From contig DATIPA010000052.1 in NCBI GenBank assembly GCA_035472475.1, positions 1-50,535 on the forward strand: 50,535 nt of DNA. The letters run 5' to 3'. A program made the position numbers and the translations under genes. Positions 32,081 through 39,956 of this stretch are shown here, in pieces. How positions within the stretch are numbered: position 1 is the stretch's first letter; each line of letters starts with the position of its first letter. The notes below the pieces were generated by a model. It worked only from the letters and a program-made list of their open reading frames with translations, was not told the origin of the DNA and did no database searches. Origin of the DNA: JAFAXD01 sp035472475 (lineage in GTDB: Bacteria > Pseudomonadota > Alphaproteobacteria > Rhizobiales > Xanthobacteraceae).

Positions 32081-34789
32081 TCAGGCAGCCACGAGATGGC
32101 GCAGCACATACTGCAGAATTCCCCCGTTCTTGAAGTAGTCGAGCTCGTCAAGCGTGTCGATCCGGCAGATCAGCGGTACGCGCTTGAGGCCTCCGTCAGC
32201 CGCGACGATCTCAGCCATGAGCCGCTGTCGCGGCTTGAGATCTCCATGCAAGCCTCGGATCGTAACCTGCTCGCTGCCCTTGAGCCCGAGCGTTTGCCAC
32301 GTAGTGCCTTCCTCGAACACCAGCGGCACAACGCCCATGCCGATCAAATTGGAGCGGTGGATGCGCTCGAACGACTGCGTAATCACGGCCCGCACGCCCA
32401 GCAAAATGGTGCCCTTCGCAGCCCAGTCGCGTGAAGAGCCGGTGCCATATTCCTTGCCGGCGAATACCACCAGCGGCACCTTCTCCGTCTTGTAGCGCAT
32501 CGCGGCTTCGAAGATCGACATCTGCTGGCCGGACGGATAGTGGATCGTGAATCCGCCTTCGACTCCGGGCACCATCTGATTTTTGATGCGGATGTTCCCG
32601 AACGTGCCACGCATCATGACTTCGTGATTGCCCCGGCGCGTGCCGAACTGGTTGAAATCGGCCGGCTTGACCTTGTGCTCGATCAGATATTGGCCGGCCG
32701 GCGAATTCAGCTTGATGGAGCCAGCCGGTGAAATGTGGTCGGTGGTGATCGAATCGAGGAACAGGCCAAGAACACGCGCCTCGATGATGTCGTCCACCGG
32801 CGCTACGGCGCGATGCATTTGGACGAAGTACGGCGGGTTCTGCACGTAGGTCGACCTGCGGTCCCACACGTAGGTCAGCCCGCCCTTCACAGCGATCTTG
32901 CGCCAGCTCGCGTCGCCCTTGAACACGTTGGCGTATTTTTTGGCGAACATCTGCTTGCTGATGCTCTTGCGCATGACCGACGCGATCTCGCGGCTCGTCG
33001 GCCAGATATCCTTGAGGAAGACCTTCTTTCCCTTCTGGTCGACGCCGAGCGGCACTTTGTTCATGTCGATCTGCATTGTTCCGGCGATCGCGTAGGCGAC
33101 GACGAGCGGCGGCGATGCAAGGTAATTCGCCCGCACGTCGGCGTTGACCCGGCCCTCGAAATTCCGGTTGCCGGAGAGCACCGCCGCAGCAACAACGTTG
33201 TTGTCGTTGATGGTCTTGGAGATTTCCGGCGGCAGCGGCCCGGAATTGCCGATGCAGGTCGTGCATCCGAAGCCGACCAGATTGAAGCCCAACCCGTCGA
33301 GATCTTTCTGCAGCCCGGATTTCTCCAGATATTCGGCGACCACCTGCGAGCCGGGCGCGAGCGAGGTCTTCACCCAAGGTTTCACCGTGAGGCCCTTCTT
33401 GAGCGCATTGCGCGCGAGCAGCCCGGCACCGACCATCACGCTCGGGTTAGACGTATTGGTGCACGACGTGATCGCGGCAATCACGACATCGCCGTGCCCG
33501 AGATCGTGTTTGCGCCCCTCAACAGGGAAGCGCTTGCTGGCCTCAGCCGCCTTGCCGAATTCCTTGTCCAAAGCGTTCGCAAATCCGCTGGCAGCCTCCT
33601 TGAGAAGCACCCGGTCCTGCGGCCGCTTGGGGCCGGCCATCGAAGGTTCGACGCTCGCAAGCTCAAGCTTGAGCACGTCGGTAAACACCGGGTCGGGTGT
33701 GTTCTTGGTAAGGTAGAGGCCCTGCGCCTTGGCGTAGGCCGCGACCAGCGCGATGCGGCCGTCAGGCCGGCCGGTTTCGCGCAGATAGCGAATCGTCTCT
33801 TCGTCGATTGGGAAGAAGCCGCAGGTTGCGCCGTACTCCGGCGACATGTTGCCGATCGTCGCGCGATCGGCGAGCGACAGGTTGGCAAGCCCAGGACCGA
33901 AGAATTCAACGAACCGTCCGACCACGCCGCGCTTGCGCAGCATCTGCGTGACCGTAAGGACGAGGTCGGTCGCGGTGACGCCTTCCTTGAGTTTGCCGGT
34001 GAACTTCACGCCGATCACTTCCGGCAGCAGCATCGAATACGGCTGGCCCAGCATGGCGGCTTCGGCCTCGATGCCGCCGACGCCCCAGCCGAGCACCGCG
34101 AGACCGTTGACCATGGTGGTGTGCGAGTCGGTGCCGACCAGTGTGTCCGGATAGGCGATTTCGGTCACAACCTCCTTGCCGTCGAGCTTGATTTTGCCCT
34201 TCGCACTCCACACCGTCTGCGAGAGATACTCGAGATTGACCTGGTGGCAGATCCCGGTACCGGGCGGCACGACGCGAAAATTCTCAAACGAGCTCTGCGC
34301 CCATTTCAGGAACTGATAGCGTTCCTGGTTCTGCTTGTATTCCTCCTCGACGTTTTTCTTGAAGGCATTGTTGTTGCCGAAGAAGTTGATGATCACCGAG
34401 TGATCGATCACCAGATCGACTGGAACCAGCGGATTGATCTTCTTGGGGTCGCCGCCGAGGTTCTTCATGGCGTCGCGCATTGCCGCGAGGTCGACAACCG
34501 CCGGCACTCCGGTGAAATCCTGCATCAGCACCCGCGCGGGCCGGAAGGCGATTTCGCGGTCGGACGTCTTGGTCTTGAGCCACTGTGCGACGGCCTGGAT
34601 ATCTTGCTTGGTGATGGTGCGCCCGTCTTCGTGCCGCAGCAGGTTCTCAAGCAGCACCTTCATGGAAAACGGCAGCCGCGATATGCCCTTCAGCCCGCCT
34701 TTTTCGGCGGCGGGGAGGCTGTAATAGGCGTAAGTCTTGTTGCCGACCTCGAGTGTGCGGGCGCATTTGAAGCTGTCGAGCGAGCTCAT
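32081..34789 (-). CDS. acnA: Aconitate hydratase A
   Basis: A 902-residue aconitase that converts citrate to isocitrate through cis-aconitate with a [4Fe-4S] cluster. The cluster ligands are C443 (SCTNTSNP), C509 and C512 (GFGCTTCIGNSGP). The swivelling domain near the C terminus contains GKEYGTGSSRDWAAKG. I chose the ATG at 34789, preceded by AGGA; the in-frame extension upstream is not family sequence. It is divergent from the ccm genes. The leader between them has the small dyad AACAA/TTGTT at 34946-34958. Confidence 0.97.
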   Translation of the reverse strand: MSSLDSFKCARTLEVGNKTYAYYSLPAAEKGGLKGISRLPFSMKVLLENLLRHEDGRTITKQDIQAVAQWLKTKTSDREIAFRPARVLMQDFTGVPAVVDLAAMRDAMKNLGGDPKKINPLVPVDLVIDHSVIINFFGNNNAFKKNVEEEYKQNQERYQFLKWAQSSFENFRVVPPGTGICHQVNLEYLSQTVWSAKGKIKLDGKEVVTEIAYPDTLVGTDSHTTMVNGLAVLGWGVGGIEAEAAMLGQPYSMLLPEVIGVKFTGKLKEGVTATDLVLTVTQMLRKRGVVGRFVEFFGPGLANLSLADRATIGNMSPEYGATCGFFPIDEETIRYLRETGRPDGRIALVAAYAKAQGLYLTKNTPDPVFTDVLKLELASVEPSMAGPKRPQDRVLLKEAASGFANALDKEFGKAAEASKRFPVEGRKHDLGHGDVVIAAITSCTNTSNPSVMVGAGLLARNALKKGLTVKPWVKTSLAPGSQVVAEYLEKSGLQKDLDGLGFNLVGFGCTTCIGNSGPLPPEISKTINDNNVVAAAVLSGNRNFEGRVNADVRANYLASPPLVVAYAIAGTMQIDMNKVPLGVDQKGKKVFLKDIWPTSREIASVMRKSISKQMFAKKYANVFKGDASWRKIAVKGGLTYVWDRRSTYVQNPPYFVQMHRAVAPVDDIIEARVLGLFLDSITTDHISPAGSIKLNSPAGQYLIEHKVKPADFNQFGTRRGNHEVMMRGTFGNIRIKNQMVPGVEGGFTIHYPSGQQMSIFEAAMRYKTEKVPLVVFAGKEYGTGSSRDWAAKGTILLGVRAVITQSFERIHRSNLIGMGVVPLVFEEGTTWQTLGLKGSEQVTIRGLHGDLKPRQRLMAEIVAADGGLKRVPLICRIDTLDELDYFKNGGILQYVLRHLVAA

Positions 34790-35040
34790 GACCAGGTCCT
34801 GTCCGGCCTGCGGGTGCCGGTGCGACGGTATGATGTTGCGGGAGAGTCTGGGGATCCCATCGATCCCACCTGACGAAGCGCTGGAAACCACGATTTGTGT
34901 TAACTCGTGGGGTTTATAAGAGGTTTTTCGGTGCTCTGCCACTCCAACAATCGTTGTTTTGATCGCAGGCGGCAGTTTTTGGTTGAAATTCAGCCCGGGA
35001 AACTTCCGCGCTCCACGCCCGCAGCGGGCACAAAACTACA

Positions 35041-36459
35041 ATGATGCTGTCCGGAACCGATCTGGCCTGCGTGCGGGCCGGCCTGCCGATTTTCCGGGAT
35101 GTCAGCTTCGCGATTGACGCGGGCCAAGCCCTGCTGGTCACCGGCCCCAATGGATCGGGCAAGACCACGCTCCTGCGCCTGATCGCCGGGCTTATCCGGC
35201 CGACCCGAGGGCAGGTCACGCTGGCGGGGTTGGATCCGGAGGCAAGTATCGGCGAAGAGGCGCACTATCTCGCCCACCAGGACGCGCTCAAGCCCTCTCT
35301 GACGGTTGCCGAGAACTTGGGGTTCTGGAGCCGCTTCATGGGTCCCCCGGCGTCACCGGAGACTGCGCTCGCGGCAGTCCGGCTCGACACTCTGGCCGGC
35401 CTGCCGGCCGCGTACCTCTCCGCTGGCCAGCGCCGCAGGCTCTCGCTCGCGCGGCTCCTGGCGGTTTATCGCCCGATCTGGCTCCTGGATGAGCCGACCG
35501 CTACGCTTGACGCCGATGGCCAAGCTTCGCTTGCCCAGATCATGCGGGACCACCTCGCCTCCGGCGGTATCATCGTGGCCGCTACCCATGGGCCGTTGGG
35601 TATCGATGGCGCGAGAGAGCTTCGCTTGAGCGGGGGACAGCCGGGCTGCGCAGCGGGGCCTGCGCCCTCTCCCGGCACGCGCGGAGAGGAGTGGGGTGAG
35701 GGTGACGCTTCATCGGGTAGGTCAAGCCTCGCCGCCGACCGGATCACTGCGCAACCCAATTCCTCCCCACAGGCGGCCAAACATGCCACCGTGCTGAAGT
35801 CCCTCGCCGCGATCTTCGTTCGCGACGTGACGATCGCGCTGCGGGTCGGCGGTGGCGCACTCATGGGAGTGCTGTTCTTTCTGGCAGTGGTCACGCTGAT
35901 CCCTTTTGCACTCGGGCCCGATCTCGCGCTGCTGCGCCGCGTCGGACCCGCAGTCCTCTGGCTTGGCGCACTGCTCGCGTCACTCCTGGCCCTTGATCGC
36001 CTTTTTGCCACGGATCAAGATGACGGCTCGCTTGATCTGATCGTTGCCGGCGGTCCACCGCTCGAACTCGCCGTGGGGGCGAAGGCAGCCGCCCACTGGC
36101 TTACAACCGGGCTGCCGCTGGTCGTCGCATCGCCGCTCTTCGGGGTGCTGCTCAACCTTGAGCCAAAGTCGATTGGCGCGACGGTGCTCACGCTGTTGGT
36201 TGGCACCCCGGCGCTGACGCTGATCGGATTGATCGGTGCAGCCCTGGCAGTGGCGCTGCGCCGCGGCGGAATTCTGCTGCCCGTTCTGGTGCTGCCGCTT
36301 ACGATCCCGGTGCTGATCTTCGGCGTCGCGGCCGCCAACGCGGCGCTCGACGGCCCGGTCCGCTTTGCAACGCCGTTTGCGATCCTGTGCGCGCTCACGC
36401 TGATCAGCCTTGTCATCGGCCCGTTCGCCGCCGCGGCGACGTTGCGCCACACCGAGTAA
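35041..36459 (+). CDS. ccmAB: Fused haem exporter CcmA-CcmB (ATPase + permease in one reading frame)
   Basis: A single 472-codon frame holding two proteins that are normally separate subunits of the CcmABCD system, which releases haem-loaded CcmE for cytochrome c maturation. Residues 1 to about 197 are a complete CcmA: Walker A GPNGSGKT (35-42), signature LSAGQRRR (127-133 region), Walker B LLDEP (148-152). Residues 251-472 are a full-length CcmB (222 residues, about six membrane helices, beginning VLKSLAAIFVRDVTIALRVG). About 53 Gly/Ser/Pro-rich linker residues between them coincide with a palindromic repeat. There is no stop codon between the halves. A GTG at 35791 could still allow separate CcmB initiation. 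Confidence 0.9.
   Translation: MMLSGTDLACVRAGLPIFRDVSFAIDAGQALLVTGPNGSGKTTLLRLIAGLIRPTRGQVTLAGLDPEASIGEEAHYLAHQDALKPSLTVAENLGFWSRFMGPPASPETALAAVRLDTLAGLPAAYLSAGQRRRLSLARLLAVYRPIWLLDEPTATLDADGQASLAQIMRDHLASGGIIVAATHGPLGIDGARELRLSGGQPGCAAGPAPSPGTRGEEWGEGDASSGRSSLAADRITAQPNSSPQAAKHATVLKSLAAIFVRDVTIALRVGGGALMGVLFFLAVVTLIPFALGPDLALLRRVGPAVLWLGALLASLLALDRLFATDQDDGSLDLIVAGGPPLELAVGAKAAAHWLTTGLPLVVASPLFGVLLNLEPKSIGATVLTLLVGTPALTLIGLIGAALAVALRRGGILLPVLVLPLTIPVLIFGVAAANAALDGPVRFATPFAILCALTLISLVIGPFAAAATLRHTE
35641..35790. repeat. Palindromic repeat-like insertion at the ccmA-ccmB junction
   Basis: CCTCTCC (35666-35672) and GGAGAGG (35683-35689) form a hairpin with a 10-base loop, followed by GTGGGGTGAGGGTGA. 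The word GTGGGG (35691-35696) finds its complement CCCCAC at 35765-35770, so a larger outer pairing is possible. The pattern of a CTCTCC hairpin followed by GGGGTGAGGG is that of small dispersed palindromic repeats known from many rhizobial genomes. Its length is a multiple of three and it contains no in-frame stop, which explains the fused frame. The exact ends are uncertain. Confidence 0.6.
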
Positions 36460-36498
36460 GCAATTGCGAGCACGCCCGTGATCGTCCAAAAAAGGCCG

Positions 36499-37224
36499 AT
36501 GGCTCTGATCGATCTCGCCAATCCGTCGCGCTTTCTCGCCCTCGTCGGACGCGCGCTGCCGTGGCTCGCGCTGGCAACCGCGATCGCGTTCGCGATCGGC
36601 ATCGTGCTCGTGTTGATGGCGCCGGACGATTATCAGCAGGGCGCGACGGTGAAGATCATGTTCGTGCATGTGCCGGCGGCTTGGTTGGCGAGCCTTATCT
36701 GGGTGGTGATGAGCATCGCGGCGCTTGGCACGCTGGTCTGGCGTCATCCGCTCGCGGATGTCGCCGCCAAGACCGCCGCGTCGATCGGGGCGGCGTTTAC
36801 GTTTCTATGCCTGTTCGCCGGTTCGATGTGGGGTCGGCCGATGTGGGGCACCTATTGGGTATGGGACGCGCGCCTTACCTCGGTGCTGGTGATGTTCCTG
36901 ATGTATCTCGGCCTCATCGCGCTCTGGCAGACGGTCGAAGATCCGACGCGCGCAGGCCGCGCCGCCGCAATCCTGACCCTTGTCGGCGCGATCAATCTTC
37001 CGATCATCAAGTTCTCGGTCGACTGGTGGAACACGCTGCACCAGGGCACTTCGGTCTTTCGTCTCGACGGACCCAGCATCCATCCGACAATCCTGGCCCC
37101 GCTTCTGGTGATGGCGCTCGCGTTCACGCTGCTATTTGTCACGCTGCACCTCGCCGCCATGCGCAATGAAATCCTGCGCCGTCGCGTGCGGACGTTGCGG
37201 CTGCTGCAGGCGCACGGAGCCTGA
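36499..37224 (+). CDS. ccmC: Haem exporter protein CcmC
   Basis: A 241-residue membrane protein with about six helices that holds haem for transfer to CcmE. The tryptophan-rich WWD-type signature WGTYWVWDARLTS is at residues 116-128, and the two haem-ligand histidines of the family fit H57 (FVHVPAAW) and H181 (WWNTLHQG). I chose the ATG at 36499; a GTG at 36478 would add seven residues and is a real alternative because the purine run before the ATG is very close to it. It follows the ccmAB frame by 39 bases. Confidence 0.95.
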   Translation: MALIDLANPSRFLALVGRALPWLALATAIAFAIGIVLVLMAPDDYQQGATVKIMFVHVPAAWLASLIWVVMSIAALGTLVWRHPLADVAAKTAASIGAAFTFLCLFAGSMWGRPMWGTYWVWDARLTSVLVMFLMYLGLIALWQTVEDPTRAGRAAAILTLVGAINLPIIKFSVDWWNTLHQGTSVFRLDGPSIHPTILAPLLVMALAFTLLFVTLHLAAMRNEILRRRVRTLRLLQAHGA

Positions 37225-37226
37225 AC

Positions 37227-37385
37227 GTGGCACTTCCGGCACATGCCGCGTTCATCATCGCGGCCTACGGTGCGACGATTGTCGTGGTGATCGCGCTGAT
37301 CATCTGGGTGATCGGCGATTACCGCGAGCAGAAGCGCGTGCTCGCCGAACTCGACGCGCGCGGTATCGGACGCAAGACGGGTTAG
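37227..37385 (+). CDS. ccmD: Haem exporter protein CcmD
   Basis: A small 52-codon gene starting with GTG two bases after the ccmC stop. The product begins ALPAHAAFIIAAYGAT after the initiator, forms one membrane helix (about 9-29, IIAAYGATIVVVIALIIWVI), and ends with the basic tail DYREQKRVLAELDARG. The N-terminal H-x-x-(F/Y)-(I/V) helix and short charged tail are the CcmD pattern, a partner that binds CcmC and CcmE. Its place between ccmC and ccmG confirms the call. Confidence 0.92.
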   Translation: MALPAHAAFIIAAYGATIVVVIALIIWVIGDYREQKRVLAELDARGIGRKTG

Positions 37386-37388
37386 GCC

Positions 37389-37952
37389 GTGGACAAGCGA
37401 CGATTAGTCGTACTGGTACCGCTCATCGCCTTCATCGGCCTTGCGGCGTTGTTTTTCATCCGCCTCGGCGCCGGCGACCCATCGCAACTGCCGTCCGCAC
37501 TCATCGGTCGGCCGGCGCCGCCCGTCGACCTGCCGCCGGTGGAAGGCCTTGCCCGCGACGGGGCGCCGGTGCCGGGGCTCGCCAGCGCCGACTTCGCCGG
37601 CAAGGTCACGCTCGTCAACGTGTGGGCGTCCTGGTGTATTCCGTGTCATGCCGAGGCGCCGCTGCTCATGCAGCTCGCCTCCGATCCGCGCATTCGCGTC
37701 GCCGGCATCAACTACAAGGACCAGCCCGAGAACGCGCGGCGCTTTCTCGGCCGTTACGGTAATCCGTTCGCTGCCTCGGGCGCCGACCCGACCGGCCGTG
37801 CCGCGATTGAATGGGGTGTCTACGGCGTACCAGAGACATTCGTGGTCGGTCGCGACGGCAACATCGCTTTCAAACTCGTCGGTCCGATCACGCCGGAAAA
37901 CCTGCAGGACGCGTTGCGGCCGGCGATCGAGAAAGCCCTCGGCCAGAGCTGA
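37389..37952 (+). CDS. ccmG: Thiol:disulfide interchange protein CcmG (DsbE)
   Basis: A 187-residue membrane-anchored periplasmic thioredoxin that reduces apocytochrome c cysteines before haem attachment. An N-terminal helix (about 6-25) is followed by a thioredoxin fold with the active site WCIPC (C83, C86) and the cis-Pro loop YGVPET (P148). The start is a GTG three bases after the ccmD stop. ccmE, ccmF and ccmH are not in the window; in Rhizobiales they are commonly elsewhere. Confidence 0.95.
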   Translation: MDKRRLVVLVPLIAFIGLAALFFIRLGAGDPSQLPSALIGRPAPPVDLPPVEGLARDGAPVPGLASADFAGKVTLVNVWASWCIPCHAEAPLLMQLASDPRIRVAGINYKDQPENARRFLGRYGNPFAASGADPTGRAAIEWGVYGVPETFVVGRDGNIAFKLVGPITPENLQDALRPAIEKALGQS

Positions 37953-37981
37953 ATGGGCGGCCCAAGCAACAAGGACGCAAC

Positions 37982-38656
37982 ATGGCGGCCCACGCCCCGA
38001 AGCCTCGACGGACCGGCAAGTCGCCGTCGCCAAAGCAGCGCCAAACCCAGGAGCAGCGCCGGCGGAACACCAAGGAGCGCGTCCTCAACGCCACCGTCGA
38101 CATCCTGGCCGAGGAAGGATACGCGCGGCTGACCACCACGGCGGTGGCCACGCGTGCTGGCGTCTCGCGTGGCGCGCAGGAAAACTACTTCCGCACCAAA
38201 ACCGACCTGATCGCTGCGGCGACCGCCCACGCCATGAACTCGGCGACCCGGCAGGCCGAGAAATCCGCCGCGCAGGCGCGCGCATCGCGCGATCCGCTGC
38301 AAGCCTTCCTGGCCGACGGCAGGGCCTTTTTCCTCAGTCGCACTTACCGCGCAATGGTCGAACTCGCGCTCGCCGGCCGCGGCGATCGGGCGCTGTCGCG
38401 CATTCACCGCGACGCGTTCGTGAAGTTTCGCAAGGATCTCGATAAGGTCTGGGTCGGCACCCTCGTCGACGCCGGCTTTCCGCGTGGGCTGGTCGAGGAA
38501 TTCGTCGAGCTCACGGTCTACCTGCTGCGCGGCATGGCGCTGACCGAGATCATTCTGCCGCAACGACTTGCACCGAACCCGCTGATGCGAAAATGGCACG
38601 GGCTCGCCGATCTGATGCTTGCGCCGTCCCGGTCGCGTCGCTTGAAATCAGAATAA
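37982..38656 (+). CDS. TetR family transcriptional regulator
   Basis: A 224-residue regulator with a very basic N-terminal extension (residues 1-30) and a TetR DNA-binding domain at about 31-80. The recognition part reads TTTAVATRAGVSRGAQENYF; the ligand-binding C-terminal domain is not diagnostic. I chose the ATG at 37982, preceded by AAGGA. It follows ccmG by 29 bases, but its function more likely concerns the MetE-like gene downstream: a dyad directly after its stop overlaps the likely promoter of that gene. Confidence 0.88.
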   Translation: MAAHAPKPRRTGKSPSPKQRQTQEQRRRNTKERVLNATVDILAEEGYARLTTTAVATRAGVSRGAQENYFRTKTDLIAAATAHAMNSATRQAEKSAAQARASRDPLQAFLADGRAFFLSRTYRAMVELALAGRGDRALSRIHRDAFVKFRKDLDKVWVGTLVDAGFPRGLVEEFVELTVYLLRGMALTEIILPQRLAPNPLMRKWHGLADLMLAPSRSRRLKSE

Positions 38657-38679
38657 AATAAGCAGCGTTGCTGATTATT
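38657..38679. promoter_or_regulatory. Operator-like dyad directly after the TetR gene
   Basis: The inverted repeat AATAA-G-CAGC-GTT-GCTG-A-TTATT has nine matching base pairs per side with one mismatch inside each arm. It starts at the base following the TetR stop codon and its end overlaps the putative -35 box of the next gene by two bases. Size and symmetry fit a TetR-family operator. It could also form an RNA hairpin at the end of the TetR transcript. Confidence 0.45.
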
Positions 38680-38706
38680 GCATCGGGGACGGCGCGGCGC
38701 TATGCT
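38678..38706 (+). promoter_or_regulatory. Putative sigma-70 promoter of the first MetE-like gene
   Basis: TTGCAT (38678-38683) and TATGCT (38701-38706) are 17 bases apart. The -10 box matches the consensus at four of six positions, the -35 at three. The predicted transcript would start about 30 bases before the ATG at 38744, whose ribosome-binding site is GGGAGGAA. Confidence 0.4.
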
Positions 38707-38743
38707 GGGCGCAATTCGGTAACCACCACCATCGGGAGGAAAA

Positions 38744-39901
38744 ATGACTGCCGCCAATCGCATTCTGACCAGCCATGTCGGCAGCCTGGCGCGGCCGGTG
38801 CGGCTGCTCGACTACATCACTGCCATCGAACGCGGCGTGGCGGTCGACGGCGGCGCATTTGAGGCGTGTCTCAAGAGCGCCGTGGCGGAGGTGGTGCAAC
38901 AACAGACCAGGGCCGGCGTCGACATCGTCAGTGATGGCGAGTTCGGCAAGTTCCGCACCTGGTCAGCCTATGTGCTGGAGCGGCTCGGCGGGATCGAGGA
39001 GCGCGAGGTCGCGGCCGCCAGCGGTGCCGGCAAGGATCAGCGAACCTTTCCGGAATTCTACGCCCAGTATTTTCACACCCAAAACCTGCCCAAGCGTGGC
39101 GTAATCGTCGCGGTCGCGCCGCTGACCTACGAGGGACAGGCCGCGATCGGGCGCGACATCGACAATCTCAAGTCGGCACTCGCGGCGGTGAAAGTCACCG
39201 CCGGATTTTTGCCGGTCGTTGCCCCCGCGAGCGCGGTGCCCCGCCACCAGAACGAGTTCTACAAGTCCGACGAGGAGTTCTTTTTCGCGCTTGCCGACGC
39301 TTTGCGCGAGGAATACGCCGCCATCATCAATGCCGGGCTGTATCTGCAGGTCGACGACGCGTTCCTGCCCTATATGTACGACGTCGCGTTCGCGGATCAG
39401 CCGATCGAAAACTTCCGCAAATGGGCGGCGCTGCGCATCGATGCACTCAATCACGCGCTACGCGGTCTGCCGGAAGAGAAGATCCGTTATCACATCTGCT
39501 GGGGCAGCTTTAACACGCCGCACACGACCGACGTGCCGCTGCGCGACGTTGTCGATCTAGTGCTGCGCGTAAAGGCGGGCGCTTATTGCCTGGAGATGGC
39601 GAACCCGCGCCACGAGCACGAGTGGCGGGTGTGGGAAACCGCCAAGCTGCCCGCCGGCCGCAAGCTCATTCCGGGCGTCGTAGGGCATGCCACCAACATC
39701 GTCGAGCATCCAGAACTCGTGGCCGAGCGCATCGTGCGGCTTGCAAAGCTCGTCGGCCGCGACAACGTCATTGCGGGAACCGACTGCGGCTTCGCACAGG
39801 CGCCGTTCACCACCCGGGTGCATCCCTCGATCATCTGGGCCAAGCTCTCAGCGCTCGCCGAAGGCGCGCGCCTTGCGACCAAGGAACTCTGGGGCAAATA
39901 G
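38744..39901 (+). CDS. MetE-like cobalamin-independent methyltransferase (catalytic domain only), first copy
   Basis: A 385-residue protein that corresponds to the C-terminal, zinc-containing barrel of methionine synthase MetE and lacks its N-terminal half. The zinc ligands are all present: H250 and C252 in YHICWGSF, E284 in CLEMANPRHEHEW, C348 in GTDCGFA. The start ILTSHVGSLARP is the family's folate-barrel N terminus. Short proteins of this kind are commonly annotated as methionine synthases, but the methyl donor and acceptor are usually unknown. GGGAGGAA precedes the ATG. It converges on the M24 gene. Confidence 0.85.
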   Translation: MTAANRILTSHVGSLARPVRLLDYITAIERGVAVDGGAFEACLKSAVAEVVQQQTRAGVDIVSDGEFGKFRTWSAYVLERLGGIEEREVAAASGAGKDQRTFPEFYAQYFHTQNLPKRGVIVAVAPLTYEGQAAIGRDIDNLKSALAAVKVTAGFLPVVAPASAVPRHQNEFYKSDEEFFFALADALREEYAAIINAGLYLQVDDAFLPYMYDVAFADQPIENFRKWAALRIDALNHALRGLPEEKIRYHICWGSFNTPHTTDVPLRDVVDLVLRVKAGAYCLEMANPRHEHEWRVWETAKLPAGRKLIPGVVGHATNIVEHPELVAERIVRLAKLVGRDNVIAGTDCGFAQAPFTTRVHPSIIWAKLSALAEGARLATKELWGK

Positions 39902-39956
39902 CAACCGACTTTCGTCTATGGCAGCTGAACTTGCCGCCACGCCCTCGTGTCCTTGC

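Noticed and set aside
32735..34873. 712-codon open frame on the plus strand opposite acnA
   Set aside because: Antisense shadow of acnA in GC-rich DNA: composition is rich in Arg, His, Asp and Val without any domain, and acnA is complete on the other strand.
35041..36459. Treating the CcmA-CcmB frame as a frameshift artefact
   Set aside because: Both halves are complete and in the same frame, and the junction is a recognisable palindromic repeat. A missed stop codon in the linker remains possible but there is no sign of it.
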